Shown in pieces: positions 44,198 through 52,644 of a DNA stretch of 64,000 nt. Where the stretch lies: positions 62,001 through 126,000 of the forward strand of contig NZ_QGNJ01000010.1 of the NCBI RefSeq assembly GCF_003336875.1. The letters are read 5' to 3'. This stretch comes from Oleisolibacter albus (lineage in GTDB: Bacteria > Pseudomonadota > Alphaproteobacteria > Azospirillales > Azospirillaceae). The position numbers and the translations under genes are program-made. The notes below the pieces were generated by a model. That model was not told the origin of the DNA. It searched no databases and saw only the letters and a program-made list of their open reading frames with translations. Each line of letters opens with the position of its first letter. Within the stretch, counting starts at the first letter, position 1.

Positions 44198-45061
44198 TCA
44201 ATGCCCGCCAAGGGCGAAGGCGTGAGTTCTCGCGGCCTGATCCAGCTGCATCCCAGGAACGGGCGCATAGCGCTCCAGGATCTGATGATAGAGCGGCCCC
44301 CCAAGCACCGTGTCATAAGCCGACTCGAAGGCTTGCCGCTGCGGACTCTCCGCAAAGACCAGCGAAAAGGCCATATAGGACTTCCGCCACGAGATCGGCG
44401 CTCCCAAGGGGACGGGAAGCTCCCTGTCGCCATCCACGGCCCGCGACTCCGCCAGCGCCCGTGTATGCGCGACAACGGCGTCCAGCCGGTGATGCCGCAG
44501 CAGCGAGAAGGCCAGTTGCACCGTCCGCACGCTCTCCAGGTGCAGATCGGCGCGCTGATCCAGGGGAACGCCGATGGCCCAGCCCAACGGCACCCCGGTC
44601 CGCAGGATCGCAGGGCGGTCGGCGGGCGAACGCGCCATCTCCGGCCGGACGAACACATAGAGCGGATCGACATAGAAATGCTCGGCGGAGAAGCGCATAT
44701 ACCGCGCCCGCTCCTCCGACCAGTAAGAACCGATAAGGATATCCGCCTCCCCGGCGCGGAGCATGGCCAGGGCGCGGACCAGCGGCTGCTGGGTGAACTG
44801 GCAGGACAGGCCGGCCGCCCCGCAGGCCAGCCGGGCCAGCTCCGCCCCCATGCCGCTCTCGCATCCGGCGCCATCGGAAACCAGGGGCAATGGGGCGCAG
44901 ACCACGCGCACGCCGGCAGGGGGGGCCGCCTCCGCTGCACCCGCCGCCGCACCCGCCGCCGCCTGAACCGGCCCGGCCCGGAAAAGCTGACAGAAAAGCA
45001 TGACCGACAGACCCAGCAGCACGGCCAGCCGCACAGCTATGCCCCACCGGATCGTCCCCAT
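44198..45061 (-). CDS. Second solute-binding protein, type 2 periplasmic, orphan
   Basis: 287 residues. Signal anchor AVRLAVLLGLSVMLFCQLFR then an Ala-rich linker. The domain starts VRVVCAPLPLVSDGAGCESG with GMGAELARLACGAAGLSCQF, continues ALAMLRAGEADILIGSYWSE, the aromatic ARYMRFSAEHFYVDPLYVFV and AFSLLRHHRLDAVVAHTRAL. Several cysteines (four in the front half) suggest disulphides. Similar size and fold to the neighbouring binding protein but clearly diverged. No transporter genes nearby. Confidence 0.75.
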   Translation of the reverse strand: MGTIRWGIAVRLAVLLGLSVMLFCQLFRAGPVQAAAGAAAGAAEAAPPAGVRVVCAPLPLVSDGAGCESGMGAELARLACGAAGLSCQFTQQPLVRALAMLRAGEADILIGSYWSEERARYMRFSAEHFYVDPLYVFVRPEMARSPADRPAILRTGVPLGWAIGVPLDQRADLHLESVRTVQLAFSLLRHHRLDAVVAHTRALAESRAVDGDRELPVPLGAPISWRKSYMAFSLVFAESPQRQAFESAYDTVLGGPLYHQILERYAPVPGMQLDQAARTHAFALGGH

Positions 45062-45147
45062 GGCCCATGCCCCATCGTTTCCCCTGGCAGCCTATCAGAG
45101 AGAAACCGGTTTCCGATACCGCCCTTGATCGGACCCCGGTGCGGGCG

Positions 45148-46743
45148 CTACGGCGCCAGGGACAGATAGCGGGCCGGATGCACATCCAGCGGGTTGTCCA
45201 CCCATCCCTGCACACGGGGCGACACCAGCCGGCGCGATGTCTGGTGCAGGATGGGGATCACCGGCACCGCGTCGTTGGCGTGGGCCTCGGCCCGGGCCAG
45301 AGCGGCATGGAAGCGCTCCAGCGTCGGCGCCGCGTCGGCGTCGGCCATCAGCGCGTCGAAGGCCGCGTCGGCATAGCCCGGCCCCAGCCGGCTGCGGCTG
45401 CGCAGCAGGTTGAGATATTCGCTGGTCAGCGGCACCGCCCAGCTGATGCGCACCAGCCCCGGCCAGTCCTGTTCCCGGATGCGCCGCACCACCACCTTGA
45501 ACTCCTGGTTGACCAGGGTGGTGCGCACGCCCAGCTTCGACTGCCACAGGGCGGCCAGGGCCACGGCCACCTGCCGGTAGACCTCGCTGGTGTTGTAAAG
45601 CAGTTCCACCTCCAGCGGCCGGTCCGTGCCGAAGCCGGCGGCGGCCAGCAGCCGGCGAGCCTCCTCGTCGCGGCGCGCCTGCGGCCAGGCGGCCCAGTCG
45701 GGCGGCGGCGGGGCATAGCCGTCGATGGCCGGCGGCGTCAGCGTATAGGCCGGCACTTCGCCGCCGCGCGTGACCTTGGCCACCAGCGCCTCGCGGTCGA
45801 TGGCCAGGGACAGCGCCCGCCGCACCTCCACATGGGTGCCCAGCGGCGCAGTCTTCAGGTTCGGCATCAGCATGAAGGTGGAGATCTGATAGGCCAGATG
45901 CACCGACTCCGGCAGGTTGGCCTTGGCCCAGTCGAGCTGGCTGGGCGGAATGGCCCGCGTCACCTGCAGGTCGCCGGCGCGGAAGCGCTTCATCTCGGTC
46001 TGCTGGTCCTCGGTGACGTGGAAGACCACGGCGTCGGGCTTCACCGCCGCCGCATCGTGGAAATGGGGATTGCGCACCAGACGCAGATGGCTCTGCGGCA
46101 CCTGCTCGGCCAGTTGGAACGGGCCGTTGCCGACCAGCCGGCCCGGCTGGACGAAGCGGCTTCCCTCCCGCTCCAGCGAGGGGCGGTGCAGCGGGAACAG
46201 CGGCCAATAGGCAGTATAGATCAGGAAATCCGGCTTGGGATGCTCCAGCGTCACCACCAGACGCTGCGGCCCGTCGGCCCGGACGCCCAGCGTCTCCGGC
46301 GCGGCCCGGCCGGCCAGGATGGCCTCGGCATTCTTCAGCGGGGACACCCACTCCGGCAGCGCCAGCCCCGTGGCCGGCGTCACCGCCCGCCGCCAGCCGG
46401 CTACGAAATCCTCGGCCGTCACCGCCGACCCGTCGGACCAGCGGGCGTCGGGGCGCAGCGTGAAGGTCCAGACCAGACCGTCTTCAGAGGTGTCCCACCG
46501 GGCGGCCACGCCGGGACTGGTCCGCCCCGCGGCATCGAAGCTGGTCAGCCCCTCCCACAACTCCAGCAGCACGGCCCCGGCCACGATGGTGGTCGAGCGG
46601 TGCGGGTCGAGACTGTCCACTTCCGGGCCAAGCCCCAGGTTCAGCACCATCTCGGCCCGGGCACCCCCGGCCAGCATCGACCACAGGGCCACCAGCAGCG
46701 CCACGGTAAGTCTCTGTACCCGCACCCTGTTTCTCCTCCGCAT
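45148..46743 (-). CDS. Peptide/nickel-type ABC transporter substrate-binding protein (OppA-like), orphan
   Basis: 531 residues, standard for SBP_bac_5. Signal peptide LTVALLVALWSMLAGGARAE; the mature front LNLGLGPEVDSLDPHRSTTI and the family signature DGLVWTFTLRPDARWSDGSA, followed by VTAEDFVAGWRRAVTP. The middle has LVVTLEHPKPDFLIYTAYWP and VRRALSLAIDREALVAKVTR; the end HANDAVPVIPILHQTSRRLV is typical of OppA/MppA. It probably binds oligopeptides. Permease and ATPase genes are absent. It follows the repeat-rich lipoprotein gene but is separated from it by a strong terminator. Confidence 0.9.
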   Translation of the reverse strand: MRRRNRVRVQRLTVALLVALWSMLAGGARAEMVLNLGLGPEVDSLDPHRSTTIVAGAVLLELWEGLTSFDAAGRTSPGVAARWDTSEDGLVWTFTLRPDARWSDGSAVTAEDFVAGWRRAVTPATGLALPEWVSPLKNAEAILAGRAAPETLGVRADGPQRLVVTLEHPKPDFLIYTAYWPLFPLHRPSLEREGSRFVQPGRLVGNGPFQLAEQVPQSHLRLVRNPHFHDAAAVKPDAVVFHVTEDQQTEMKRFRAGDLQVTRAIPPSQLDWAKANLPESVHLAYQISTFMLMPNLKTAPLGTHVEVRRALSLAIDREALVAKVTRGGEVPAYTLTPPAIDGYAPPPPDWAAWPQARRDEEARRLLAAAGFGTDRPLEVELLYNTSEVYRQVAVALAALWQSKLGVRTTLVNQEFKVVVRRIREQDWPGLVRISWAVPLTSEYLNLLRSRSRLGPGYADAAFDALMADADAAPTLERFHAALARAEAHANDAVPVIPILHQTSRRLVSPRVQGWVDNPLDVHPARYLSLAP

Positions 46744-46791
46744 CCACCGGAGCCAGGGTGCCCTCGCGCCGGCCGGCTGTCGATTGTTTTG

Positions 46792-46826
46792 GAAAGAAAA
46801 TGGCGGGCGCCGGAGAGCGCCCGCCA
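46792..46826 (-). terminator. Rho-independent terminator of the repeat-rich lipoprotein gene
   Basis: Perfect 10-bp stem TGGCGGGCGC / GCGCCCGCCA with a six-base loop; the A-rich left flank reads TTTTCTTTCC on the minus strand. Confidence 0.85.
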
Positions 46827-46850
46827 CATCATTGCCGATTACGGTCGATC

Positions 46851-48584
46851 CTACTGGGAGTCCTGCTGCATCGGACGGTCAGGCCGCTGCGACACCGCCT
46901 CCTTGGGGGCCTGCCGGCGCTCGGCCTCGGCCCGGGCGCGGGCCTCCGACTCCGCACGGGCCCGCGCCTCCGACTCTGCACGCTGCGCCTGCTCGCGCTG
47001 CGCCGCCTGCTGGCGCTCGGCCTCGGCCCGGGCGCGGGCCTCCGACTCAGACCGCGCCCGCGCCTCCGACTCCGCACGCTGGGCCTGCTCGCGCTGCGCC
47101 GCCTGCTGACGCTCGGCCTCGGCCCGGGCACGGGCCTCCGACTCAGACCGCGCCCGCGCCTCCGACTCCGCGCGCTGCGCCTGCTCACGCTGCGCCGCCT
47201 GCTGACGCTCGGCCTCGGCCCGTTCGGCAGCCGCCCGCTGTTCGGCCTGATGGTCCACGCTGGCCGGCTTCTCCGGCTCAGGCTTCACCAGATCGGGCGC
47301 GGCACGCGGCGGCAACCGTTCCGGCGTCGGCCGGCTCGGCTTCTCCGGCTCGGGCGCGGGCTGGGCCGGCGTCTCGGCAACCGGCGGCTGGACAGGCTTG
47401 GGCTGTTCGGCCGGCGGCGTCGGCTGGGGTGCCGGGGTGGGCTGCTCCGCCGACGGCGGCGTCACCGGCTTATCGGTCGCCGGCGGCGTCACCGGGGCAG
47501 GACCGGGCTTCGGCTGCTCCGCCGATGGCGGTGTCACCGGCTTGTCGGTCGCCGGCGGTGTCACCGGGGCAGGACCGGGCTTCGGCTGCTCCGCCGATGG
47601 CGGCGTCACCGGCTTATCGGTCGCCGGCGGCGTCACCGGGGCAGGACCGGGCTTCGGCTGCTCCGCCGATGGCGGCGTCACCGGCTTGTCGGTCGCAGGC
47701 GGCGTCACCGGGGCAGGACCGGGCTTCGGCTGCTCCGCCGATGGCGGCGTCACCGGCTCCGGCTTGCCTTGCGGCGGCAGGGGACCGGGATGCTCCGCCG
47801 CCGGCGGCGTCACCGGCGTGTCGGTCACCGGCGTGTCGGGTGCGGGACCGGGATGCGGCGGCTCCGTCGGCGTCCCGGTCGTGGGCGGTACCACCGGCCC
47901 AGGGCCCGGCACCGGCGTCGTGGTCGGCGGACCACCCGACGGCGGGGTCGGCTGCGGCCCCGTGCCCGGGGCCGGCGGCGGCGTGCCGGGACCCGGCTGC
48001 GGCGGAACCGGCCCGGGGCCGGGCAGCGGCGGCTTCGGCGTGTCCGGGGTCGGCCGGACGATGGGGATCGGCGGGTTCGGCGTCGGGGCCGGCGGCTTCT
48101 GCGGCCCGCCCCCATAGCCCGGGCTGAAGAAAGCCTTCAGTCCGCCACCCAGACGGGTGCAGTCGAACTTGTCCTCGCCCGGCTTCCCCCGGCCCGAGGT
48201 GTAGACGAAGGTCGGGTCATCGCAGACGCCATTGCGGGCCAGCGGACCATCGTTCTTGGTGTATTTCGGACGCAGGCCACCGCCATAGAGAAGACAGTCG
48301 AATTCGTCCGTCCCCTTCTTGGCATTGCCGCCATTGGAGGTTTCATAGCGCGAATCATCGCAGCGGCCATTGTAGCTGTAATCCAGCTGCGGCGCATTCC
48401 AGCTGGAATAGGACGACGATCCGTAAGACGAGCTGTAGCTGCCGGACCCATAACTTCCGGAACCATAGCTGCTGGAACTGTAGGTCGGGTTGGTCGGCCC
48501 GGTCGCCAATCCCTGACAGAAATCCGCGCAGCCAGCCACCACCAGGGGGAGCACAAGGGGCGCCAAACGACGAACGGCGGACAT
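46851..48584 (-). CDS. Large repeat-built lipoprotein
   Basis: 577 residues, unrecognised. Lipoprotein signal ending VVAGC, with a second Cys soon after. A Ser/Tyr/Gly stretch follows, then two copies of a small Cys module: NGRCDDSRYETSNGGN...DEFDCLLYGGGL and NGVCDDPTFVYTS...DKFDCTRLGGGL. Next is a roughly 200-residue Pro-rich region including four to five copies of a 24-residue unit (VTPPSAEQPKPGPAP then VTPPATDKP), and finally three copies of a 32-residue charged unit (AEAERQQAAQREQAQRAESE...) forming a predicted long helix. It probably spans from a membrane anchor to the cell wall or surface. A GAGG ribosome site sets the start. Confidence 0.8.
   Translation of the reverse strand: MSAVRRLAPLVLPLVVAGCADFCQGLATGPTNPTYSSSSYGSGSYGSGSYSSSYGSSSYSSWNAPQLDYSYNGRCDDSRYETSNGGNAKKGTDEFDCLLYGGGLRPKYTKNDGPLARNGVCDDPTFVYTSGRGKPGEDKFDCTRLGGGLKAFFSPGYGGGPQKPPAPTPNPPIPIVRPTPDTPKPPLPGPGPVPPQPGPGTPPPAPGTGPQPTPPSGGPPTTTPVPGPGPVVPPTTGTPTEPPHPGPAPDTPVTDTPVTPPAAEHPGPLPPQGKPEPVTPPSAEQPKPGPAPVTPPATDKPVTPPSAEQPKPGPAPVTPPATDKPVTPPSAEQPKPGPAPVTPPATDKPVTPPSAEQPKPGPAPVTPPATDKPVTPPSAEQPTPAPQPTPPAEQPKPVQPPVAETPAQPAPEPEKPSRPTPERLPPRAAPDLVKPEPEKPASVDHQAEQRAAAERAEAERQQAAQREQAQRAESEARARSESEARARAEAERQQAAQREQAQRAESEARARSESEARARAEAERQQAAQREQAQRAESEARARAESEARARAEAERRQAPKEAVSQRPDRPMQQDSQ
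46920..47207 (-). repeat. Three 96-bp tandem coding repeats (helical region)
   Basis: The phrase CTCGGCCTCGG recurs exactly every 96 bases (46920, 47016, 47112, 47208). It encodes the 32-residue Ala/Glu/Arg/Gln repeat of the lipoprotein. Confidence 0.92.
47440..47760 (-). repeat. 72-bp tandem coding repeats (Pro-rich region)
   Basis: GGCTGCTCCGCC recurs every 72 bases from 47440 (47512, 47584, 47656, 47728). Four full copies plus a partial fifth encode the 24-residue Pro-rich unit. Copies are nearly identical in DNA, implying recent expansion. Confidence 0.92.
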
Positions 48585-48719
48585 GGGAACCTCGGAGGCG
48601 AAAAGGTGGGGAATTCCACCTGCCTCCAGCACAACCCCGGCGCGTGTCGGCCCCAGGGTGGAATTGTGACAAAAGACGGATCAAGCAAGGACAAAAACGG
48701 GACGGCGCCAGGGCCGGGG

Positions 48720-49067
48720 TCAGGGCGGCGCGCCACGGGCCGGCCGGTCCAGCTCTCGGCGCTGCTCCTCCAGCCACAGACGGCGCCGGGACAGCTCCAG
48801 CTCCCGCCGCTCGCTCTCGCGCCGGGGCGCCGCCTGCCCGTCGGGAAGCGCCCGCTCGTCCCGCTGCAACCGCTCCCGCTGCAACGCGAGCCGGCGGCGG
48901 TCGATGGCCAGGACCGGATCATCGCTGCGGCCGGGCAGGACCCGAGGTCCCGCCTCGACCGATACAGCAGTGGCCGGTGCAGCGGCGTCCAATGCAGCGG
49001 CGGCCGGCGCCCCGCAAGGCCCCAGCAGAGGCAGCAACAGCAACAGGGCAAGCGGGGCACGGCGCAT
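48720..49067 (-). CDS. Exported small hypothetical protein, charged helix
   Basis: 115 residues. Signal peptide APLALLLLLPLLGPCGAPAA (possibly lipidated at the Cys, though Pro at -1 is unusual), then RRRLALQRERLQRDERALPD and RRELELSRRRLWLEEQRREL, a long Arg/Glu/Leu helix. A perfect AGGAGGT site lies seven bases before the ATG, strong evidence of expression. It lies just upstream of the repeat-rich lipoprotein gene on the same strand. Unknown function. Confidence 0.6.
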   Translation of the reverse strand: MRRAPLALLLLLPLLGPCGAPAAAALDAAAPATAVSVEAGPRVLPGRSDDPVLAIDRRRLALQRERLQRDERALPDGQAAPRRESERRELELSRRRLWLEEQRRELDRPARGAPP

Positions 49068-49147
49068 GGACGGGACCTCCTGTCCTCCGCAACAGCCACG
49101 GCGGGTCCGGGGTCCCGGCCCCGCGCACGATCCCCGGACCGATGCCC

Positions 49148-49483
49148 CTATTCCGCCAGCACCACGGTGCCGTCGGCCTCGATCCGCACCGGGGCCGGGC
49201 GCAGGCTGCGGCCCTGACAGGGACCGACGATGCAGAAGCCGTCCTCCACCCGGAACTGGGCGCCATGGGTGGCGCATTGCAGATGCCGGCCGTCCAGGCT
49301 CATGAAATCGTCATGGTTCCAGTCCAGCGGGATGCCGGCATGGGGGCAGACATTCTGGTAGCCGAAGGCGTCGCCGCCGCGCCGGGCCACCAGCAGCCGC
49401 AGCGTGCGCTCCCCCCGATCCAGGACGAAGCCCCGGGCCTGCCCGTCGGGGATCTCCTCCAGCCGGCAGAGGATCTCGGCCAT
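49148..49483 (-). CDS. Rieske [2Fe-2S] ferredoxin-type protein
   Basis: 111 residues, one Rieske domain. The cluster ligands are CPHAGIPLDW (Cys-x-His) and LQCATHGAQFRVEDGFC (Cys-x-x-His). Small cytosolic Rieske proteins usually pass electrons to oxygenases or nitrite-reductase-like partners, none of which is adjacent. Its ATG shares one base with the stop of the EVE gene, indicating translational coupling. Last gene of a three-gene operon. Confidence 0.92.
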   Translation of the reverse strand: MAEILCRLEEIPDGQARGFVLDRGERTLRLLVARRGGDAFGYQNVCPHAGIPLDWNHDDFMSLDGRHLQCATHGAQFRVEDGFCIVGPCQGRSLRPAPVRIEADGTVVLAE

Positions 49484-49896
49484 CAGGCGTCGATCCCGGC
49501 CAGGGTGCAGACATGGCGCCATTGCTCGTCGCTGACGCCGCAGACCGACAGGCGCGACTGCTTGACCAGCTGCATCTGCGCCAGCAGCGGGTCCTCCTTC
49601 ATCTGCTTCAGCGTCACCGGGCGCTGCACCGGCAGCACCGGCGCCAGATCGACCATGACGAACCGGCCGCTCTCGTCGGAGGGGTCGGGATAGGCCTCCC
49701 GCACCACCGCGGCCACGCCCACGATCTCCAGCCCCTCATTGGAATGGTAGAAGAAGGCGCGGTCGCCCACGCGCATGGCCTTCAGGTTGTTGGCCGCCTG
49801 ATGGTTGCGCACGCCGTCCCAATGCGTGCGGCCATCGGCCACGAAACGGTCCCAGGAATATTTGAACGGTTCGGACTTCACCAGCCAGTAGGCCAT
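49483..49896 (-). CDS. EVE domain protein
   Basis: 137 residues forming a single EVE (PUA-like) domain: MAYWLVKSEPFKYSWDRFVA, HWDGVRNHQAANNLKAMRVG, RAFFYHSNEGLEIVGVAAVV, and the end VKQSRLSVCGVSDEQWRHVC. EVE proteins read modified nucleobases and are linked to tRNA or DNA base modification. It follows the YciI gene by 32 bases and overlaps the Rieske gene. Confidence 0.93.
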   Translation of the reverse strand: MAYWLVKSEPFKYSWDRFVADGRTHWDGVRNHQAANNLKAMRVGDRAFFYHSNEGLEIVGVAAVVREAYPDPSDESGRFVMVDLAPVLPVQRPVTLKQMKEDPLLAQMQLVKQSRLSVCGVSDEQWRHVCTLAGIDA

Positions 49897-49928
49897 GGAC
49901 GGATGCTCATTCTCGGACGGGAAGGGGA

Positions 49929-50213
49929 TCAGGCCTGGGGGAAGACCTTGCGATAGGCGCGGATGCTGACGCGCTCGAACAGCCCGGCCTGGGCATAGGG
50001 ATCGGCGGCGGCGAAGGCCTCGGCCTCGGCCCGCGTCTCCAGATCCAGGATCAGCAGGCTGCCGACCGGGGTCTTGCCGTCATCGGCCAGCAGCGGGCCG
50101 GCGACGATGAGGGTGTCCAGCCGGGCCTCCAGATAGGCCAGGTGCGCCGGCCGGTTGGCCAGGCGGATGTCAAGGGCGCCGGGCTTGTCCAGGCATTCCA
50201 GCACGAAGGCCAT
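49929..50213 (-). CDS. YciI family protein
   Basis: 94 residues: MAFVLECLDKPGALDIRLAN, RPAHLAYLEARLDTLIVAGP and the strand SLLILDLETRAEAEAFAAAD followed by DPYAQAGLFERVSIRAY. The conserved His and Asp of YciI proteins (RPAHLAY; DPYAQAG) are present. YciI-like proteins include dehydrochlorinases and small adaptors. First gene of the YciI-EVE-Rieske operon; GGAG precedes the ATG. This YciI-EVE pairing recurs in alphaproteobacteria. Confidence 0.9.
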   Translation of the reverse strand: MAFVLECLDKPGALDIRLANRPAHLAYLEARLDTLIVAGPLLADDGKTPVGSLLILDLETRAEAEAFAAADPYAQAGLFERVSIRAYRKVFPQA

Positions 50214-50447
50214 TGCTCCAGTCCTCCTCGGTTTTGGCTCGGGTTTTGCCCAGGGTCTGGCCCGGGCTTGGGCGGCATCTTCTCTGGCCGCCGACACTAT
50301 CGCGTTGCCGCGAAAGCATAAAGGCGGAAACCCGGCCGCCGGTGATGCCGGCGTGGTGCCCATGCAATGCCGGGGCGCTCCGGCTGTTGTCCCTGCGCCG
50401 GCAGGACCGGCCAAGAGATCCAACCGAGGCTCGAGGAGCGCACATCC

Positions 50448-51920
50448 ATGGCCGATTACGACGACCGCTACCGCGGTCATGACGACCGCCAGACCGACCG
50501 GAGCCGCATGGACCGGGACCGCACGGAGCGGGGCCGGACGGACGAGGACCGCTACCGCCGCGGCGGCTATGGCGGCGAGTTCCGGCGCGAGTTCGGCGGC
50601 GGTGATTACGGCAGCCTGGATTTTTACGGCAGCCGCGACTATGGCGGGGACGCCTATCCCCCGGCCCGCTTCCGCGACGAGGAGCGGCAGAATGAGGGCC
50701 GCCAGGATCAGGGGTGGCGGGATCATGGCCGCCGCGACCAGGGCTATGGCAGGCGCGGCGGCCGCGACTATGGCCGGACCGATTATGCCGGGGGCATGCA
50801 GGACGATATGCGCCGCTTCACCGGCGACCGCGATCCGGGCTGGAGCGGCTACCGCGGGCACCCCGGACAGGACACCGGCGGCCGCCGCGGCCATGGGGGC
50901 AACTTCGACGATGACCGCGGCCGGCGCGACTATGATATCGGCGGCTTCGGCGGCCGCTATGACGAGGGCAGCTCTGGCGCCCGCGGCGGCAACCGTGAAA
51001 GCGGTTATGGCTATGGCGGCGCCATGGGCCAGGATTACGGCCAGGGCTACAGTTCCTCGGCTTACCGCACCGCCTCCGGCGGCAGCTACGACCGCGGCGG
51101 CCCGGGCCGCGGCGATGACGACCGCGGCTTCTTCTCCCGCGCCGGCGACGAGATCGCCAGCTGGTTCGGCAGCGAACCCGCAGAACAGCGGCGCGAACGC
51201 GACGCCCGCCAGGGGGACAGCGGCGCCCAGCATCATGTCGGCCGCGGGCCGCGCAACTATCAGCGCTCCGACAGCCGCATCCAGGAGGACATCAACGACC
51301 GGCTGACCGCCGACCCCTATCTCGATGCCAGCGATATCGAGGTCGCCGTCAGCAATGGCGAGGCCACGCTGACCGGCACGGTCAGAAGCCGCCACGACAA
51401 GCGCCGGGCCGAAGATATCGCCGACGACGTCTCCGGCATCCGCCATGTGCAGAACAATCTGCGGGTCCAGGACCAGCGCCAGGGCGGCCTGTCCGGGTCC
51501 GCCGGCAGCTATGGCAGCATCGGCGGCGGGTTCGCCAGTACCGGCAGCATGGCCGGCACCATGGCCGGGACCCTGGCGGGCGGCGGCAGCACCGCCACCA
51601 GCGGCGCCCTGAACAGCAGCGACCGGGCAAGCGGCGACCGGGGCAGCGGCTTCCAGTCCACCAGCACCCGGCCCGACACCAGCACCGGCGGCACCGGCGC
51701 CGTCACCTTCGCCAGCGGCAGCGGCAACAGCGATCAGGTGCGGCCGGGCGACACCGCCTCCGGCAGCAATGCCGGGGCCGCCGGCCGCAGCACCCAGATC
51801 GGCGGCGCCGCCTCCAGCCGCTCCGATATCGGCGGCGGGACCGGCAGCAGTGGCGTCGGCAGCAGTGGCGTCGGCAGCGGCGGGGCTGGCAGCAGCGGGT
51901 CCGGCAGCGACAAGCCGTGA
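50448..51920 (+). CDS. BON-domain protein with long low-complexity arms
   Basis: 490 residues. The only compact domain is a BON domain near residues 275-345: DSRIQEDINDRLTADPYLDA, SDIEVAVSNGEATLTGTVRS, RHDKRRAEDIADDVSGIRHV and QNNLRVQ. The first 225 residues are Arg/Asp/Gly/Tyr-rich and probably disordered, with a short SRAGDEIASWFGSEPAEQRR helix before the BON domain; the last 140 are Gly/Ser/Thr-rich. BON domains bind phospholipid or surfaces and respond to osmotic stress, yet no signal peptide is present. A GAGGAG site fixes the start. A good terminator follows. Confidence 0.85.
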   Translation: MADYDDRYRGHDDRQTDRSRMDRDRTERGRTDEDRYRRGGYGGEFRREFGGGDYGSLDFYGSRDYGGDAYPPARFRDEERQNEGRQDQGWRDHGRRDQGYGRRGGRDYGRTDYAGGMQDDMRRFTGDRDPGWSGYRGHPGQDTGGRRGHGGNFDDDRGRRDYDIGGFGGRYDEGSSGARGGNRESGYGYGGAMGQDYGQGYSSSAYRTASGGSYDRGGPGRGDDDRGFFSRAGDEIASWFGSEPAEQRRERDARQGDSGAQHHVGRGPRNYQRSDSRIQEDINDRLTADPYLDASDIEVAVSNGEATLTGTVRSRHDKRRAEDIADDVSGIRHVQNNLRVQDQRQGGLSGSAGSYGSIGGGFASTGSMAGTMAGTLAGGGSTATSGALNSSDRASGDRGSGFQSTSTRPDTSTGGTGAVTFASGSGNSDQVRPGDTASGSNAGAAGRSTQIGGAASSRSDIGGGTGSSGVGSSGVGSGGAGSSGSGSDKP

Positions 51921-51950
51921 CCGTCCGGACAGGCGGACGGGGGACGCAAG

Positions 51951-51981
51951 GGGGGTGCCGGCCGGCACCCCCGCCTTTTTT
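51951..51981 (+). terminator. Rho-independent terminator of the BON-domain gene
   Basis: Perfect palindromic stem GGGGGTGCCG / CGGCACCCCC followed by GCC and six T. Confidence 0.92.
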
Positions 51982-52022
51982 CCAGCCCTACACCAGCACT
52001 TAACCATTTCGATTGCGAAGTG

Positions 52023-52644
52023 ATGGGGTCGCTCCAGCCGAGGACCCGTCTTCCCGTGACCCCCAGCGCCCAGGCCCGCCCCCTCCCGTCCCCGACCATA
52101 CGCGCGGAGCCGCAGGCCGAGGCCTGGGTCAGCTTCATCCGGCCGCTGACCGTGGACACGGCGGCCGCGCTGCTGGGGGCATGCCAGAGCCTGATGGGCG
52201 AGGGTGTGGAGCATATCCATCTCGCCATCGGCAGCGGCGGCGGCAGCATCATCGCCGGGTTGTCGGCCTATAACCAGCTGCGCGCCCTGCCCCTGCGCTT
52301 CACCACCTACAATATCGGCTGCGTCGACAGCGTGGCCATCCTGCCCTATCTGCTGGGCGACACCCGCCATGCCGACCCCTGGAGCAGCTTCCTGTTCCAT
52401 GGCGTGACCTGGACCTTCGCCGGTGGCAATGACACCGCCCACAGCCAGGTGGCCGATGCCTTCGCCTGCGTCTCCAGCTATGAACGCCATCACCGCCGTC
52501 CGCACCGGCCTGCCGGAACTGCGCGTGCGCCAGTTGCGGGCCAACAGCACCATCCTGTCCGGGGCCGAGGCCTGGGAACTGGGTCTGGCCACCGACCGTG
52601 GCAGCTTCAGCATCCCCCGCCAGGGCCGCTGGTGGCAGGTCTGA
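52023..52644 (+). pseudogene. Frameshifted ClpP-like serine protease
   Basis: The first frame runs through EAWVSFIRPLTVDTAAALLG, HIHLAIGSGGGSIIAGLSAY, YNIGCVDSVAILPYLLGDTR and SSFLFHGVTWTFAGGNDTAH, recognisable as the crotonase/ClpP fold (serine in VDSVA, His in FHGV). At about 52,485 the homology continues in another frame: AITAVRTGLPELRVRQLRAN, then TILSGAEAWELGLATDRGSF and the terminal GRWWQV. The join lies around TATGAACGCCATC. One net base shift is needed, so either the gene is broken or the assembly has an error. If the sequence is right, the conserved end is lost and the product is probably inactive. Confidence 0.75.

Noticed and set aside
46920-47760. CRISPR-like regular repeats
   Set aside because: Units are 96 and 72 bp with no unique spacers, stay in frame and encode protein repeats.
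45067-49217. Long plus-strand frames across the OppA-like and lipoprotein genes
   Set aside because: Arg/Leu/His- or Pro/Ala-rich translations opposite genes with signal peptides; repeats on the other strand keep stops away.
52470-52500. Programmed frameshift in the ClpP-like gene
   Set aside because: No slippery heptamer or downstream pseudoknot is visible; simple mutation or sequence error is likelier.
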